In this document: one piece after another, positions 1 through 11,745 of the stretch
How the letters are laid out: each line of letters starts with the position of its first letter
How positions within the stretch are numbered: the stretch's first letter is position 1
From: Papaver somniferum
Lineage: Eukaryota; Streptophyta; Magnoliopsida; Ranunculales; Papaveraceae
Direction: 5' to 3'
Length of the DNA stretch: 64,000 bases
Assembly: GCF_003573695.1 (NCBI RefSeq)
Contig: NC_039362.1
Span: 11,786,489-11,850,488, forward strand
Position numbers and translations under genes: made by a program
The notes under the pieces: model-generated
What the model was told of the DNA's origin: nothing
Seen by the model: only the letters and a program-made list of their open reading frames with translations
Database searches by the model: none

Positions 1-330
1 CATAGACAAGTTGAGTGGAATCTTGTACCATGCAAGTTCAAAGTCTATAATATTGGTTCTATATGTGTATCCAGGAATAAGGAAGATTATTTAGATAGTT
101 TCAGAGATAATCTCAGGCTCATTCCCCAAGATGAAGAATTCGAGTCTAAAGAAACGTTTGTTACTACAGAATGTTCCTTGTTCCCTCAACCTACTTATAA
201 CTGTAGCAAGTCCTATGTGACAAGCGCTTCCAAGAACAAAAGAAGAAGAATCTCTGCTCATGTGTCTTACCTTAGAAAGTCAATATGGGATAAACAAGGG
301 GAGCCTTTTGGTCCTATCATTTCTACCTAA
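1..330 (+). CDS. Gag C-terminal-like fragment of element F (partial)
   Basis: Frame 1 is open from the window edge to TAA at 328-330 (109 residues visible). The protein is basic near its end, with KNKRRR followed by ISAHVSYLRKSIW. It occupies the place held in elements C and D by the segment after the gag zinc knuckle, and basic KRRR-like runs also occur there in C. No catalytic motif is visible. Assignment as the gag tail rests mainly on position; it could be a separate small ORF. The start lies outside the window. Confidence 0.45.
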   Translation, partial: HRQVEWNLVPCKFKVYNIGSICVSRNKEDYLDSFRDNLRLIPQDEEFESKETFVTTECSLFPQPTYNCSKSYVTSASKNKRRRISAHVSYLRKSIWDKQGEPFGPIIST

Positions 331-511
331 CCCTAGACGTTCGCGTCCCCATATATGTCTTGAGAAAATAGGGATTTGCGTCTTTTGTCTCAAGGAGTGT
401 ATTTTTGGTTATTTTTGTTTTTATCTATATAAATATCTAAAAATACAAAAGCTTTTGGTTGTCCAGGGTTTTAGTCGTTCGGAAACGGGTAATCTCAAAA
501 GTTTCTATTCC

Positions 512-940
512 ATGGCACCTGTTACTAGATGCACCACAAGCAGGAATGCAACTCTGGCAGCTAACGTACGTCGGTGTACTGGAATTCCCTCTACAAGTTT
601 GAAGAAAGTGAAGGCTACAATTAATGGTAAAAATCCTTCCTTAAACTAGTTCTTGTCTTCTTATCAAAGTGATGAAAATTTCAGGAACCTGGTAAAAGAT
701 TTCATCAGCAAAAGAAACAGCTTAAAATCTCGGATCACTGCATCCTTAGAAGATATAATTCACTATGAAAGAATGTTGTCTCAATCTACAAACACTGTAC
801 GTAAACTAGAAAAAGAACTTAGTAAGTTGACAGTGTTTTCAAAAGATTTGGAGGAGTTGAATGATCTCTTTGTCAATGGACTCTTCAATAACGAGAAGGA
901 GTTCTCTGAAGAAACTTTGGAAAAGTTCATTAATGCCTAG
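512..940 (+). pseudogene. Element F ORF2: small coiled-coil protein, one in-frame stop
   Basis: ATG at 512 opens a 142-codon frame that ends with TAG at 938-940. It is interrupted once by TAG at 647-649. The first residues are MAPVTRCTTS. Residues from about 55 on are heptad-rich (NLVKDFISKRNSLK, then RKLEKELSKL), predicting a coiled coil. The minus-strand ORF at 62697-63125 aligns along its whole length: MAPVTR start, VKDFI.KRN.LKS, HYE.MLS, ELNDL, NNEK. This shows it is a shared gene of the element family. Element C has an ORF in the same place. Function is unknown; a coiled-coil partner of Gag is a guess. It is not an env-like protein: no signal peptide or membrane segment is seen. Confidence 0.7.
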
Positions 941-2700
941 AACGTCTTCTTTTTTGGATTAGTTGGAAGAATAACTAGTGCTTTGGATAGCAATGATTTT
1001 GATTACACATAGATATTATTTTCATCTTTTTTTTTTTTAGATTTATTGGTTTTTATTTTCTAAAAAATATTTGGAAAAGATGATGGTTTGTAATATTTAA
1101 TCTTTGGTTTGTTATATTGCAACTTGTTATGGGATTTTGGTGTTTACGTCCGTGAACTATGTTGTCCCATATTAGTGTCAAAAGTAAAGTCATTCATGAT
1201 CATATGTATTTATTTAAGGATGAATAGAATTTTGACAAACACAAAAGTTAAACCTATATTGTCAATTATTTGATGGAAGATAGGTTAAAATCTTTTGTGA
1301 ACAAGGATAAAGTCTATTATTGTTATGCAAATTATGATGGAAAATAGAATAGATCCTTGTATGTTATCCACGATATTGATCTTCATTGATCCATTTTGTT
1401 ATGTATTACCGTGAAGGTTCCGTAATATGTCTTGTGTTGAGCACGATACGACTAAGTTGATTATTTTCGATTAGCTTGGGTCGTTGTTCCATAAGATATG
1501 TTATGTTAAGCACATGGAACTAAATTAATCTTCTTGTGTGGTTATTTAGTTATTTCTCTGTAAGTTCTCTTATGTCGAGCAAAATAAATAACAATTAAAT
1601 TGATTACTTTCGTGATTAGTTTGGTTGTTTGTATTCCAATTAGATTAATTATGGGTTCTCTTGTAATTAGTCTAGTTGAGCATTCATATATTCCATGAGT
1701 CTCTTGTGTTGAGTATATGAATGGCTACTAATCATGTTTTATTGGTTAATGTAGTCATATATTCCGTAAGGTCTTCCTTAAGTCGAGTATTTGAACGGTT
1801 AAGTTAGTCATATCCATATGATTGGTTTAGTCGTAGCTCTGTAAGTTTACTTATGTTGAGAATAAATCAATTAAATTGATCACTCCTTGTGGTTAGTTTG
1901 ATTACGTATTCCGATTAAATTAATCATGGGTTTACTTGTGATTAATTTGATTGCGTTTTGGATATAAGAATCATTCTTATGGTTTTTGGTGTCCAATAAA
2001 AATCCTTTATTTCTTTTCGAGATTAAGGTCGCTCTTGTTGTTCCCTTGGGAATGACATCAAATGGGGGAGAGTTCTTTTGAACTTGTGCTTAATGGTAAT
2101 ATCTTGAGGGGTTTGCGGCTGTGGAATTTTAGAGGGGTTATCTTGTATCTTTAAACTCCTTGATGAATGTTGTTAGCTTCGGCTATATGACTGCATCTAA
2201 ATTAAGATGATGTGCGTCTTCTCGTTTAGTCATGAAATGTCTCTTGTGGAAAGTTCATTATGATCCCATTCTTGTACCTTTCCCAATGTTATTGACAAAA
2301 GGGGGAGAATTAATGTAGTTCACACTACATATACATATGGTTTTCGGATCATTGTGTAAGGGGGAGTGGTTTCCATGATCGATATGGAGTATTGACTAAG
2401 GGGGAGTGATACACATCACCTTAGTATTATTGTTAAAGTTGTGATACAATTGGACTTTGACATTTGTAATAATACTATGACACTGTATAACAATGATCGA
2501 TAATTATGTTTTCTCATTGTTATAGCTACGGATCTTCAACAACGATGATGCTAAACTTACAACCTTTGGAATCATTGGAGTACTTGGAATGAGAAGATTT
2601 CAAGGAATGCTAAAGGTTAGACATGTGGAATAGGAGCTACTATAGTTTCATTATCTTTTTTGTATTCCATATGTATTGATAGTTTTGTCACTAAAATTGA
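941..2700 (+). other. Element F 3' noncoding region
   Basis: AT-rich and without long ORFs. The counterpart in element C (38595-40445, opposite strand) shows matching blocks, for example around 1260-1410 here against 39892-40092 there. Toward the 3' end the words GGGGGAG and AGGGGGAG recur (near 2061, 2302, 2360, 2400). These resemble extra polypurine tracts ahead of the true one. Confidence 0.6.
1420..1870 (+). repeat. Degenerate short repeat array in F 3' region
   Basis: A motif close to TTCCGTAAG-n-CTTATGTTGAGCA recurs about six times (near 1430, 1485, 1557, 1690, 1764, 1830), 50-130 bases apart. Between copies lie variants of the words TTAATTGATTA and GGTTAGTTT. The reverse-complement array (CTCAACATAAG, then TTACGGA) occurs in element C at 39420-39960. 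The spacing is irregular, so it is not a simple satellite. Confidence 0.55.
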
Positions 2701-2713
2701 CAAAGGGGGAGAT
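2701..2713 (+). other. Polypurine tract of element F
   Basis: CAAAGGGGGAGAT directly precedes the LTR start TGTTAGAGCACTG. The same arrangement, reverse-complemented, is seen next to the LTRs of elements C and D. Confidence 0.8.
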
Positions 2714-5082
2714 TGTTAGAGCACTGCTCGGTCAAACTCACATGTGTTGCTATCTCAAGCATGTTTGTCAATATTAGTGATCAAAACTATAAGTCTTGAT
2801 TTCTAGTCTATTTAGCTAAGTCTCGGACAAGGATAGTAAGTGTAGTTGAGCTCAAGGACTTCATGGCGATTCATCAGACAAGCAGAAGATCTATTCAAGA
2901 AACCGGTGGAACTTCTCGACAAAAAGGTATGTGAAGACTTGAACTAATCTGTCACTCAAAAGTATATCTATTCTATCTCTTACTTCTTGAGACAAAAGTC
3001 GTATGCTATATATATAGACTAGATCATACACATTTGATATTTCTATCCGAGTATATCTCGCCTATCTATATCTCGAAATATGTGTTGGTAAGCGTTTCGA
3101 TTCGATCATGTTTTTCTTTACCTAATGATGAAAGTCATGATACGTTTCAATCATATTGAAAATTGCTTTGACGAGAAATAGTGTAACAACTATATAACGT
3201 CCTCTAAGAATGTTTCAATGATTGTAATGAGAGTTTAGATTACATAACCATAGTGGACATAAGTATGTTGTGAAAACACATATGTGCATAAGTCCCATGC
3301 TGGAAATTTGATTTTAGCCAAGTCCGCCAACTCAGTCCGCGAACTTCCGGAGTTCTCAAACCCGAGAATTTCTGCTGAGTTATCAAACTATTTTTCCGCG
3401 AACCAACGAAGCTCTCGAACCCGATATTTTCTGCTGGAGTTTGAAAACTCTTTCCAGTATATCAAGTCTGCGAACTTGTGTAGGTTATATATCTAAAGGT
3501 TATTTATGAACTATCTTACAAAGACTAAGGAATGCTTTTGCAAACCGTGGCTATTAAGTTCATGAACCGATTCTTTGAATCGAATCATATTTGCTTCAAT
3601 TGTGTCTTGTGTAGTACATGAGATTTCATAGGAATTGAACAACTCTCTAACTAGTTCATATTGAGTCAATTTAACTGGTTATGGTGAAGAAGAATATGGT
3701 TGCCATGAAATGATCAAATGGATAACCTTTTGGTTGACTGTTATTGAACCAACAATGCACACGTTTGAGTACGGTTAACAAACCTAGATTCGTACAGTTC
3801 ATTTGTGTATGACAAGCTAAGATTTCAATCTAACGGTTAAGATATGTTATCTTGAATCTAAATCAGGTTTTCATCTAACGGTGGATAGCGTTTGCTTTGT
3901 GAGCAAGGCGAAACCATGATTTGAGAGGCTATATAAGAGGACATCTAGAAACTCTACAAACTAATCCCCACACGTCCGTGTGATACTATTTTGTAAGCTA
4001 GAGTCGATTCTCCTTTAACCTTTGGTTTTCTTCTTCTAAAACCAGGTTAACGACTTAAAGACTTCATTGGGATTGTGAAGCCAAACTCGATACTACTTTT
4101 ATCGTAGTTGTGTGATCTGATCTTGCATCTTCTATCGTACGAGTACAATCATACTGATTGGCTTGAGATCGTGAGAGTTCTCCGATATGCAAGATATATA
4201 AAGTAATCACAAACATCTTCGTCTCATCTTTTGTGATTCCACGACATCTTGTTTTGCTACCATACGATTAAGATTGTTGTGAGGTGATTGATTAATCTAG
4301 GTTGTTCTTCGGGAATATAAGACTGGATTATCAATTGGTTTTTGTTCACCTTGATTATATATCAAAAGACGAAACAAAACTTGAGGATTTTTCTGTGGGA
4401 GACAGATTTATCCTTTGATAGACTTTTCTGTGTGAGACAGATTCGTTTATTGTCAAAGCCTGCGATTTTGGATCGTAGCAACTCTTAGTTGTGGGTGAGA
4501 TCATCTAAGGGATTCAAGTGCGTAGTATCCTGCTGGGATCAGAGGCGCAGGGGTGAAACTGTACCTTGAATCAGTAGGAGACTGATTGGGGTTCAACTAC
4601 AGTCCAGTCCGAAGTTAGCTTGGAGTAGGCTAAAGTCTGTAGTGGCTTAATACAGTGTGTATTCAATTTGGACTAGGTCCCAGGGTTTTTCTTCATTTGC
4701 GGTTTCCTCGTTAACAAAATTTTGGCGTCTGTGTTATTTTCTTTCCGCATTATATTTTGTTAATATAATAAAAATAATACAGGTTGTGCGTTGAAGTTTA
4801 ATCAATTGGAGACCCAACCTAGTTGTTGTTGATTTCATTGATTAACACTTGGATATTGGTCTTTGGTACCATCCAAGTTATTCCTTTTGTTTGATAAAGA
4901 TTCACTATTGACTTTAGCTTGAGTAAAGATCAAACCAAGAGAGAGATATTAACTCCTTGAGATAATTTTATCTAGATTGAGTCTGACTGTCTAGTTGATT
5001 CTCTAGCAAAGTATTTCAGAGTTATTCCATACAGATTCCTAAGCGAAATATTGGGTGGTGTTGTTAGACCCACGCTTTTTCA
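2714..5082 (+). repeat. 3' LTR of element F (2369 bp)
   Basis: The LTR begins TGTTAGAGCACTGC after the polypurine tract and ends with CA at 5081-5082. It matches the LTRs of elements C, D and D2. It contains a TATA box at 3930-3937 and, near 3300-3480, a short array of variants of TCCGCGAAC. The sequence after 5082 changes abruptly to family B internal DNA. Confidence 0.85.
3930..3937 (+). promoter_or_regulatory. TATA box of F LTR
   Basis: TATATAAG lies in the middle of the LTR, and an equivalent TATATATA occurs in element C's 5' LTR (43625-43632, minus). In a 3' LTR it would drive outward transcription at most. Confidence 0.5.
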
Positions 5083-5261
5083 TTTGCAATACTTGCATTC
5101 AGCGATTTAAATCCAGTAATTTATCAAAATTCAGTTTACTTAAAGAAAATCCCTGTCAAAACAAAAAAAAAACTCAATCATCTACTTATCCAAAATCAAT
5201 CAAACATAAAACCTCACATCTCTCAGAAGTTCAGAATTTCAAGAGATTATGGAGGAAAAAA

Positions 5262-8200
5262 TCAAAGAAAATCAGCAAAGAAGGATTTTTGCGCCTTTGC
5301 ATCCTTCAAGACTTGTAAAGTTTCCTTCTCCATGTTCACCTCTTCAGTCAGCCTGGCAATCTTGTCTTCCTTCTCCATCACAACATCATTGGGAAAGGGT
5401 ATGTTATTATCGCATGAATTCTTGATAGCATTTATCTTCTTACGAAGCCATTTCACGTTGAAGCCAAGTCTTTCAGAATTCTCCAAGTTGAACTCCCAAT
5501 CAAAGAGTATGTCTTGAGTAACAGTATTTCTGGCCCTAGTGCATATATCACTTACAACATGCAAGATAACACTTACTTGCATTGTTAAAGAATAAGCACG
5601 CTTAGGGTCTCTGGTAACGATGATGTGACCAAACTTCATCCATATCGTCTTGTACAAGTCTGCATATCCAACAGGGACGCTGAATCCACCAACTATTCGT
5701 GGTATGGGAGTGACGCATAAAATGGAGGATCAAAAGCAATCCCTGCACTTGGGTATTCATGCACTACTATACGGTTCTCATTTACTGGAGCAACTTCTAC
5801 AATCATCGCAACAGTTTCTTCTGTCTCTTCTACTTGTGGTTCGGTTCCTTTTATCGTTGAAGCAATGACAACTGAAGTCTCTCCTTCCTTGGTGGCTTCA
5901 AGAGCAATCCCCTCATGGCCTTGAAGTTCAAAGGTGGTTTTTACTTTATCAGTAACCACAGGGTTGTTCGAATCATCATTATTAGTTCCATTATTCTCAA
6001 CTTCGGCATTCGGTACCTAACACGAAGATTACATGAGATTAGAGCAATATAAACATGGAAACCAAATGTAATCATAAACTACAGCATACAAGTGGTATAA
6101 CATCATCTACGTTCATCATTATGCACTCAAGACATGAACAAATAGCGTGAAAATCATAAAAACACGTTTTACAACAAGTTTATTTGAAAAGATTTTACTC
6201 TTCCCTATACAAGGGGATGAACTGGGAGAAATTTACAAGTAATCTGAGGTTGCGTCATATACCATCCTCTTCGTATGGATGTTTTCTAAAACATGTCAAA
6301 ATTTCATAGCAGTTGGATGAACTAGTAAAACGTTGTGGCCAAAACATCGTACTACATGCCAATTGAAATTTTTTTGAAAGTCTCCTGGATGTTTACTGTC
6401 TCGTCTATTTCTACTCCTAAACATGATCAAAATTTAAAAATATTCTTTGAAAAATCTTGGAAATTTCCTGGGCATAAGGATACATATGTGGATCGCAAAA
6501 ATCCGACGTTGGACGAAGATTTTACAGCGTTTTTGCTAAAATCTGAAGTTTTGAATTTTCTGATGACGTATTTTGATCTAATTTTCATTCATTCACATGG
6601 ATTATGATACATTCGTCCATAAATCAATAATATCATCATTATATGAATAAAATATAAGAATAATGCTTACTTGGGTGATCTCCGAAGCATTTGAAGATTC
6701 GGAGTTGCTTGTGTCAACATTAGGAGCATCATTGCCATCATTTGGTCTTGGGCTTTGAGAATTCTCTTTGTCACGACTTTCTGAAGAACGAGAAGTTCTT
6801 TCCGATTCCATGGTGACATCCTCCTGGGCATATTCATAAATATTAGTATTTTACGAGTAAAACGCTATAGCGAGGTATGCGGGTAGATACTTACTTCAAC
6901 TTCTTCTTCAGCACTCGATTCAGAGACAACTTGCTCACCGGTAGAGAATCGAAGACCGTCAATACTTGATGGAGAAAAATTCTGCAATGGATAACAAACA
7001 TTAGTTTCATGATCCTAATTATATGGACATAGGAAGTCATAGCAACGGAATGTCAACAACTCACCAAAGAAACAACTGGGGACTTTATGGTATTATCTAG
7101 CAGCCTATAATTCTTGCTCCTGCCTTCTCCACCGTGAATGACTTGTTCCATCTCTGAGAAGTCTACTTCAATTCGAGGTCTCACAATACGGCCATCCTGC
7201 AATATAATTGATGAAATGCTCGAATATAAATATCATGAATTTCTAAAGAGCATAAGAAAGATACGTACCGGTGAACACCCTGGAGATGTGTTTCGTTTAT
7301 CACTACCAGAGAGGGGCTTCAGCCTTGGTCGAGAGGAACTCATCTCAACATAAGGAGGTTCTTTCACTAAAGGTTTCACAGCTATTACGAAGTCTTTTAA
7401 ATGGTCGATTTGTTGATCCCAAAAGTCTACATAACCAGGAGTTACATTGGTAATTCGTTCGAAACCAAGGAACCAGTAATTACTTCCTTCCACGAGAGCA
7501 CGGTCTAAATGGGTCATAAGTTGTTTGACTGGTGGCTTCTTCTTCCTAAAATTTGGGACACACTGATCCATACCTATTTGACGGGTTGCTCTGTAAATGT
7601 TGTACTCTTCCACTGAAAACTCTCCATATGTTGCTGAAATTAAGTAACCAGGGGTGCAACTCAACATAAAAGATCTTTCGCCGTCACACCGTTCTGCACC
7701 AGACTTCAAGGCCATGTTTTCTCCGTCATTAAAAGTTTACAACTGAGAAACATAAGAAGGAATTAGCACCCACGGGCGAAAATTGAATTCAGACTCATCG
7801 TCTAACACATCAACGAGACGTGCCTTGAATCGAGGCTGCTTTGTATGCCAGCGCATATCCTAGTATTGTCTTTCTCATAGAAAACGTGGCGAGCATCAGC
7901 ATTCGGTTCTTGCAAGACATTACGAGGAATGGGTGCATGATTCCTGAAACGCACCCACAATAACGCTTGGAGAAACATCGTGTTAGCATAGCATTCTATT
8001 TTCATGAAGCTTTTGGAGATGCTAGAGTCTATAACCAAGGAGTCTAAGTTAGAGTACAAAGTACCCAAGAACATACTTCCTATCGGGAGTTACTCACCTT
8101 TAGCCATTTTGATAGCAAAAGGGATCACGAAAGGCTTCAACAAATTACCAGTGTCTTCAAACACATCTCTAGACAACCAAAAACATAGAAGAGTGGTAAT

Positions 8201-8920
8201 AGATAACATACCATCAGCGGGTCTATTAGGCACTTCATCTCGAGGCCACAAGTGTGTTAACCAGTGAGCATAACAATACTTGCTGGTCATTTTATTACTT
8301 TCTCCCATTTGAGCTATCAAAGTGTTAGAGATTACCTTCTCATCAGCGGAAAGCTCTCCTGGAAAATTATCTGTGACTGGGAGGCGCAACAATGCAACTA
8401 CGTATTCTAAAGTAATGGTAAATTCTCCCCATCTGCATATGAAAGTATGGGTGGGAATGCACCAGCGACCAAGCAGAGCTATTATACCTCGCGTATCGTG
8501 AAAAATATACAAGTCTCCAGATGTTTGGATAAATATTGTTACCTGCTCACGATCCAGCATTGCTCGAACACGAGGGAAACCCAGCATGTGCCTCACCCAT
8601 CCAGAGAATTTTTTCAAAGGCCGTCGAGAAAGCTTGAGTTCTATCATTGAACCAGAAAAATGCCCTTTCTGAAGACAGAATCGGATGGCTGCACGAGGAG
8701 TAACTAATTTCTTCTGAGTAACATCCCTGGGATTTATCAGAAGCTGAAATGATGGAGTCTCAAGACGTTTTTCATGTCTATGCTGAAACACGAAGAATTT
8801 GTCATCAGTATTCGGGATGTTCTTGACCCTAGAGGTTTCTTCCTCTCTTTCTCCACTAATGGAAGTCTCATCCATACATGTGTCATTGTTGGAGGCATCA
8901 TTATCCGAAGAGTCAGACAT
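5262..8920 (-). pseudogene. Antisense PMD (plant mobile domain) gene in element B, 5 coding exons
   Basis: Coding exons on the minus strand are 8920-7269, 7196-7065, 6981-6895, 6823-6671 and 6016-5262, with GT-AG introns in phase 0. The longest intron is 6017-6670. Exon 1 starts MSDSSDNDAS (acidic). The PMD core at about residues 151-185 shows RWCIPTHTF, then RWGEFTITLEYVVALLRLPV, the family hallmark, followed by HWL and FWLSRD. The C-terminal exon carries a conserved GGFSVP and YKTIWMKFGHI block, then a coiled coil. Lesions seen: TAA at 8090-8092, a frameshift near 7862, TAA at 7737-7739 and a frameshift near 5690. PMD proteins are known from MAIN/MAIL1-type host genes and from plant transposons; catalytic activity is not established. 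The second copy is at 56743-59448. Confidence 0.8.
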
Positions 8921-8921
8921 C

Positions 8922-9733
8922 CTTGCAAAATAGTTGTGATATCCACGCAGTACTCTATTTCAGAACATCATCAATACAGAATGCAAAACTCAACAAAGCC
9001 ATGGAATCGTACAATAAAACGATGAAAATGCTCACATTAGCATCTACGAAAATGGTAATTCTTAACTCTTACCTCTTTATGATTCCACTAACAGTAGTGA
9101 TGGTATAAGAGAGTTAACACTTCAAAACTTGGTCGTTTATTTAAACCTGTAAAAAACGAGCAAAACTTTATTATTTTGAAGTTGAAACCTGATTTTCATA
9201 AAATCATGAATATTTCTACTGTGTGAACATTCACCATGGAATTATGAAAACTGAAACATTATTTCATCATAAATAATTGTTTACTTCTAATAACTACTCA
9301 AAACTCAAGTTTAATTTTTAAAGAAAATAATATATATATTTACATATATATATGAAAAAACGTGATTTACTCACGTAAATAAAAAAAAAACTTTTCCTTC
9401 GTATTATCATACGTCTTCGAAACGAGGGTTTATTTCGATTTTGTGAAAGCTCACATGTTTTAAGATAAAGTTTTGGTTCTCATGAAAGCTCATAAACAAA
9501 ATTTTATCGCTGGACACAGGTCTATATATATATATATATAAAAATCTCTCATAAGTCAGCGATTATTATTAGTTTCTTAAAACTAACGATTGAACGAACA
9601 TACGTTTTCTAAAAACAAGGGTTTTCTACAAAACTCACATTCATATATGCACATGTATGTAACTTCAGCATGACCAAGGCATGAACAACTCATGAATCTC
9701 ATGAAATCAGCAAAAAAAAAAAAAAAAACTTAC
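8922..9733 (-). other. Intron in 5' UTR of the antisense PMD gene
   Basis: On the minus strand the donor reads CCAG|GTAAGT (intron starts at 9733). The acceptor reads TTTTGCAAG|G, directly before ATG at 8920. The intron is AT-rich and contains (TA)n near 9523-9540. The second PMD copy has the same design, with acceptor TTAG|G directly before its ATG. Confidence 0.65.
9520..9730. repeat. Simple repeats: (TA)n and poly(A)
   Basis: (TA)n at about 9523-9540 and an A run at about 9711-9728 beside the splice donor. Both are ordinary low-complexity DNA. Confidence 0.8.
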
Positions 9734-9886
9734 CTGGTCGGCGGTCGGAATTTGGCCGTACGGACAATCGACGGCGACTGCCGGCGACTTTTTTTCCCCT
9801 GACGTGAGGAAGATGGAGGGCTGATGAAGATGGTGGTCGGTCGTGGGAGGTGAAATAAAAAAAAGGCATTAATTCCCTTTTATATC
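9734..9886 (-). promoter_or_regulatory. Antisense TATA box and 5' UTR exon of PMD gene
   Basis: On the minus strand GATATAAAAGGG (9875-9886) is a good plant TATA box. The GC-richer stretch after it runs to the splice donor at 9734/9733 and would be a noncoding first exon of about 110-120 bases. It points away from the LTR promoter, so the gene would have its own transcription start. The start site itself is inferred. Confidence 0.6.
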
Positions 9887-10170
9887 AATTTTTATTTCTG
9901 AAACCTAATTTCACAAGGATTTCCTTTTCGGGTCGGGCCCGTGAATCCTAAATCGATCAAGGTCCCAGCACCGAACCAGCGGTTCAACACCAATCTTTGA
10001 TCATTAGACAATGATCTATCATACTAATGGGATCTTCGTTCAAGCCGTGGTCCACTCGCACAACCGAAAATCCGGTAACATCTTATCTTACGACTAAGTT
10101 CAATTACTTATTACGTTCATAACTGGAAAATCACCATTCAGTGCTGACTGAGGAACATGACTGTCCCTCA

Positions 10171-10187
10171 ATAAGCAGGGGACTTAA
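10171..10187 (+). other. Polypurine tract of element B
   Basis: ATAAGCAGGGGACTTAA precedes the LTR start. Element G has the same tract (AAGCAGGGGACTTAA, minus strand, about 55481-55495), and element A has a worn copy at 30698-30712. Confidence 0.8.
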
Positions 10188-10904
10188 TGTAGATGGTGGA
10201 TTTTCGAAAAAGGTTAAAATCGTAAAACCATAATTGTATGTACTCTTGATCCAGCAATCACATGAGTATTGAGACTCGTGTCTCTCGTCCAAAGCATGAA
10301 AGCTCGTGCCACAAATCTCTGACTCAGAATATTATCTCTTAGAGTATATGTGGATGTACAGTCTCTCAGTTGAGGCAACGACATATCTCATAAATACTGA
10401 GCAATTTCAGTACTTACTTATATATAGAATCGAACGATTGGACGGCTCCTAAACAGCTTTCCTGCTAGTTTAGAGCAATAACGTCTTCAAGATGCAACAA
10501 TGTTTTCCCTGACTATATAAAAGGAATATGACGCTTCAACAAGCTCATATCTCTCAATTTTCAAATAATTAATGCTCCCAGAAAGCATGCATGCTAGTAT
10601 AGAGCCATCGATTAATTATTTCTAATCGTACTGAATATTCAGAAACATTCTACGATGCTTCATAATATTTCGTTACTTCAATTTCGTGGTTCTTCCCAGT
10701 AGAATTCCACGGGTTAGTAATAAATATTCAACATACGGGCATCTGAGCCGCTATTGAGTAAGCCCTGACCAAAATGGTGCAAGTGTACTCAGCAATAATG
10801 CACTAACGAGCACCTGAATGCATGAACGAGCATTCCAAAACACGAAGGAACGATGAACCTATGCAAAATAGGAAGAAAATGATAAATAATAAAATATTAA
10901 TCAA

Positions 10905-11745
10905 GGCACTAGAGGACTGGGCCACCGGACGGGCGGTTGTGTCGTGTCCAGTCCCACGCCCTATTATATATTTATCATTTTTTATTATTTTCCTTGATCT
11001 CATGAAAATCCTTTCATTTGAGCAAATATCTTTCGTTTCATGAAAACTCCTTAAATTCATGATGAAAAATAATATAAAATTAGGGAAACTCGTGGAACCA
11101 GGCCCTAGCCGGCCGGTCACGCACTCCCTTTATTTTATTATTATTATTTTTTATGTTTCCCTCATATCTTGGAAACTCCTTGATTTCAACAAACTCCTTG
11201 ATTTTATGGTGTTTCCCTAAAATCATAATAATATTATAAAATTAGAAGAAGTGTCTTGGGACCGGGCTCTTTGGCCGGCCGGCCATGCCTCGGCCATAGC
11301 CAGTCCCACACTTCATGATTCCTTATTTTATTATTATTATTTCCATCACCTCATGGAAATTCCTTAATTTTATGAAACTCCTCAGTTTCATGGTATTTCC
11401 TTCAAATCAAGGAAATTATGAAAATTACATAAAATTAGGAAAGGTGTCACGGGACCGTCGTCCCAGCCAACCGGCCATGCCCTAGCCGTGGCCGGTCCCG
11501 CACCTTGTAATTCCCCATTTTATTAATTAATATTTTCATCATCTCATGGAAATTCCTTAATTTTATGAAACTCCTCAGTTTCATGGTATTTCCTTCAAAT
11601 CAAGGAAATTATGAAAAATTACATAAAATTAGGAAAGGTGTCACGAGACCGTCGTCCCAGCCGGCCAGTCATACCCTAGCCGTGTCCGGTCCCGCACATT
11701 GCAATTCCTTATTTTATTGTTAATACTTCCATCATCTCATGGAGA
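10905..11745 (+). repeat. Tandem repeats of ~180-190 bp in LTR B
   Basis: Four to five diverged units alternate a GC-rich core (GGCCGGCCGGCCATGCC type, with GGTCCCG..CACC) and an AT-rich part (CATGGAAATTCCTTAATTTT, then TTTCATGGTATTTCC). The solo LTR has the same array at about 34500-35560. Short ORFs on either strand here are by-products of the repeats. Confidence 0.75.

Larger units (their letters stand above)
1..5082 (+). mobile_element. Element F: gag-only copia-like LTR retrotransposon, 3' part
   Basis: The plus-strand element enters from the left edge. In order it shows an open gag-like tail, a small coiled-coil ORF, about 1.8 kb of noncoding 3' region, a polypurine tract and a complete 3' LTR. 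The same order occurs on the minus strand in element C, and blocks of the 3' noncoding region are clearly similar between them. No protease, integrase, reverse transcriptase or RNase H is seen between gag and the LTR, so it is probably non-autonomous. It lies in the internal region of a family B element. Its left end and left target duplication are outside the window. Confidence 0.8.

Noticed and set aside
260..511. N-terminal extension of F ORF2 upstream of 512
   Set aside because: The related D protein matches only from MAPVTR on, so ATG at 512 is the better start.
5083..5261. Host DNA flanking element F
   Set aside because: The following DNA carries the PMD gene and family B polypurine tract and LTR, so it is family B internal DNA.
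6335..6607. 90-codon frame on plus strand
   Set aside because: It lies in the long intron of the antisense PMD gene and has no recognisable domain.
10803..11120. Overlapping frames of 73 and 105 codons in LTR B
   Set aside because: Within LTR tandem repeats, on both strands; no domain, no match between units.
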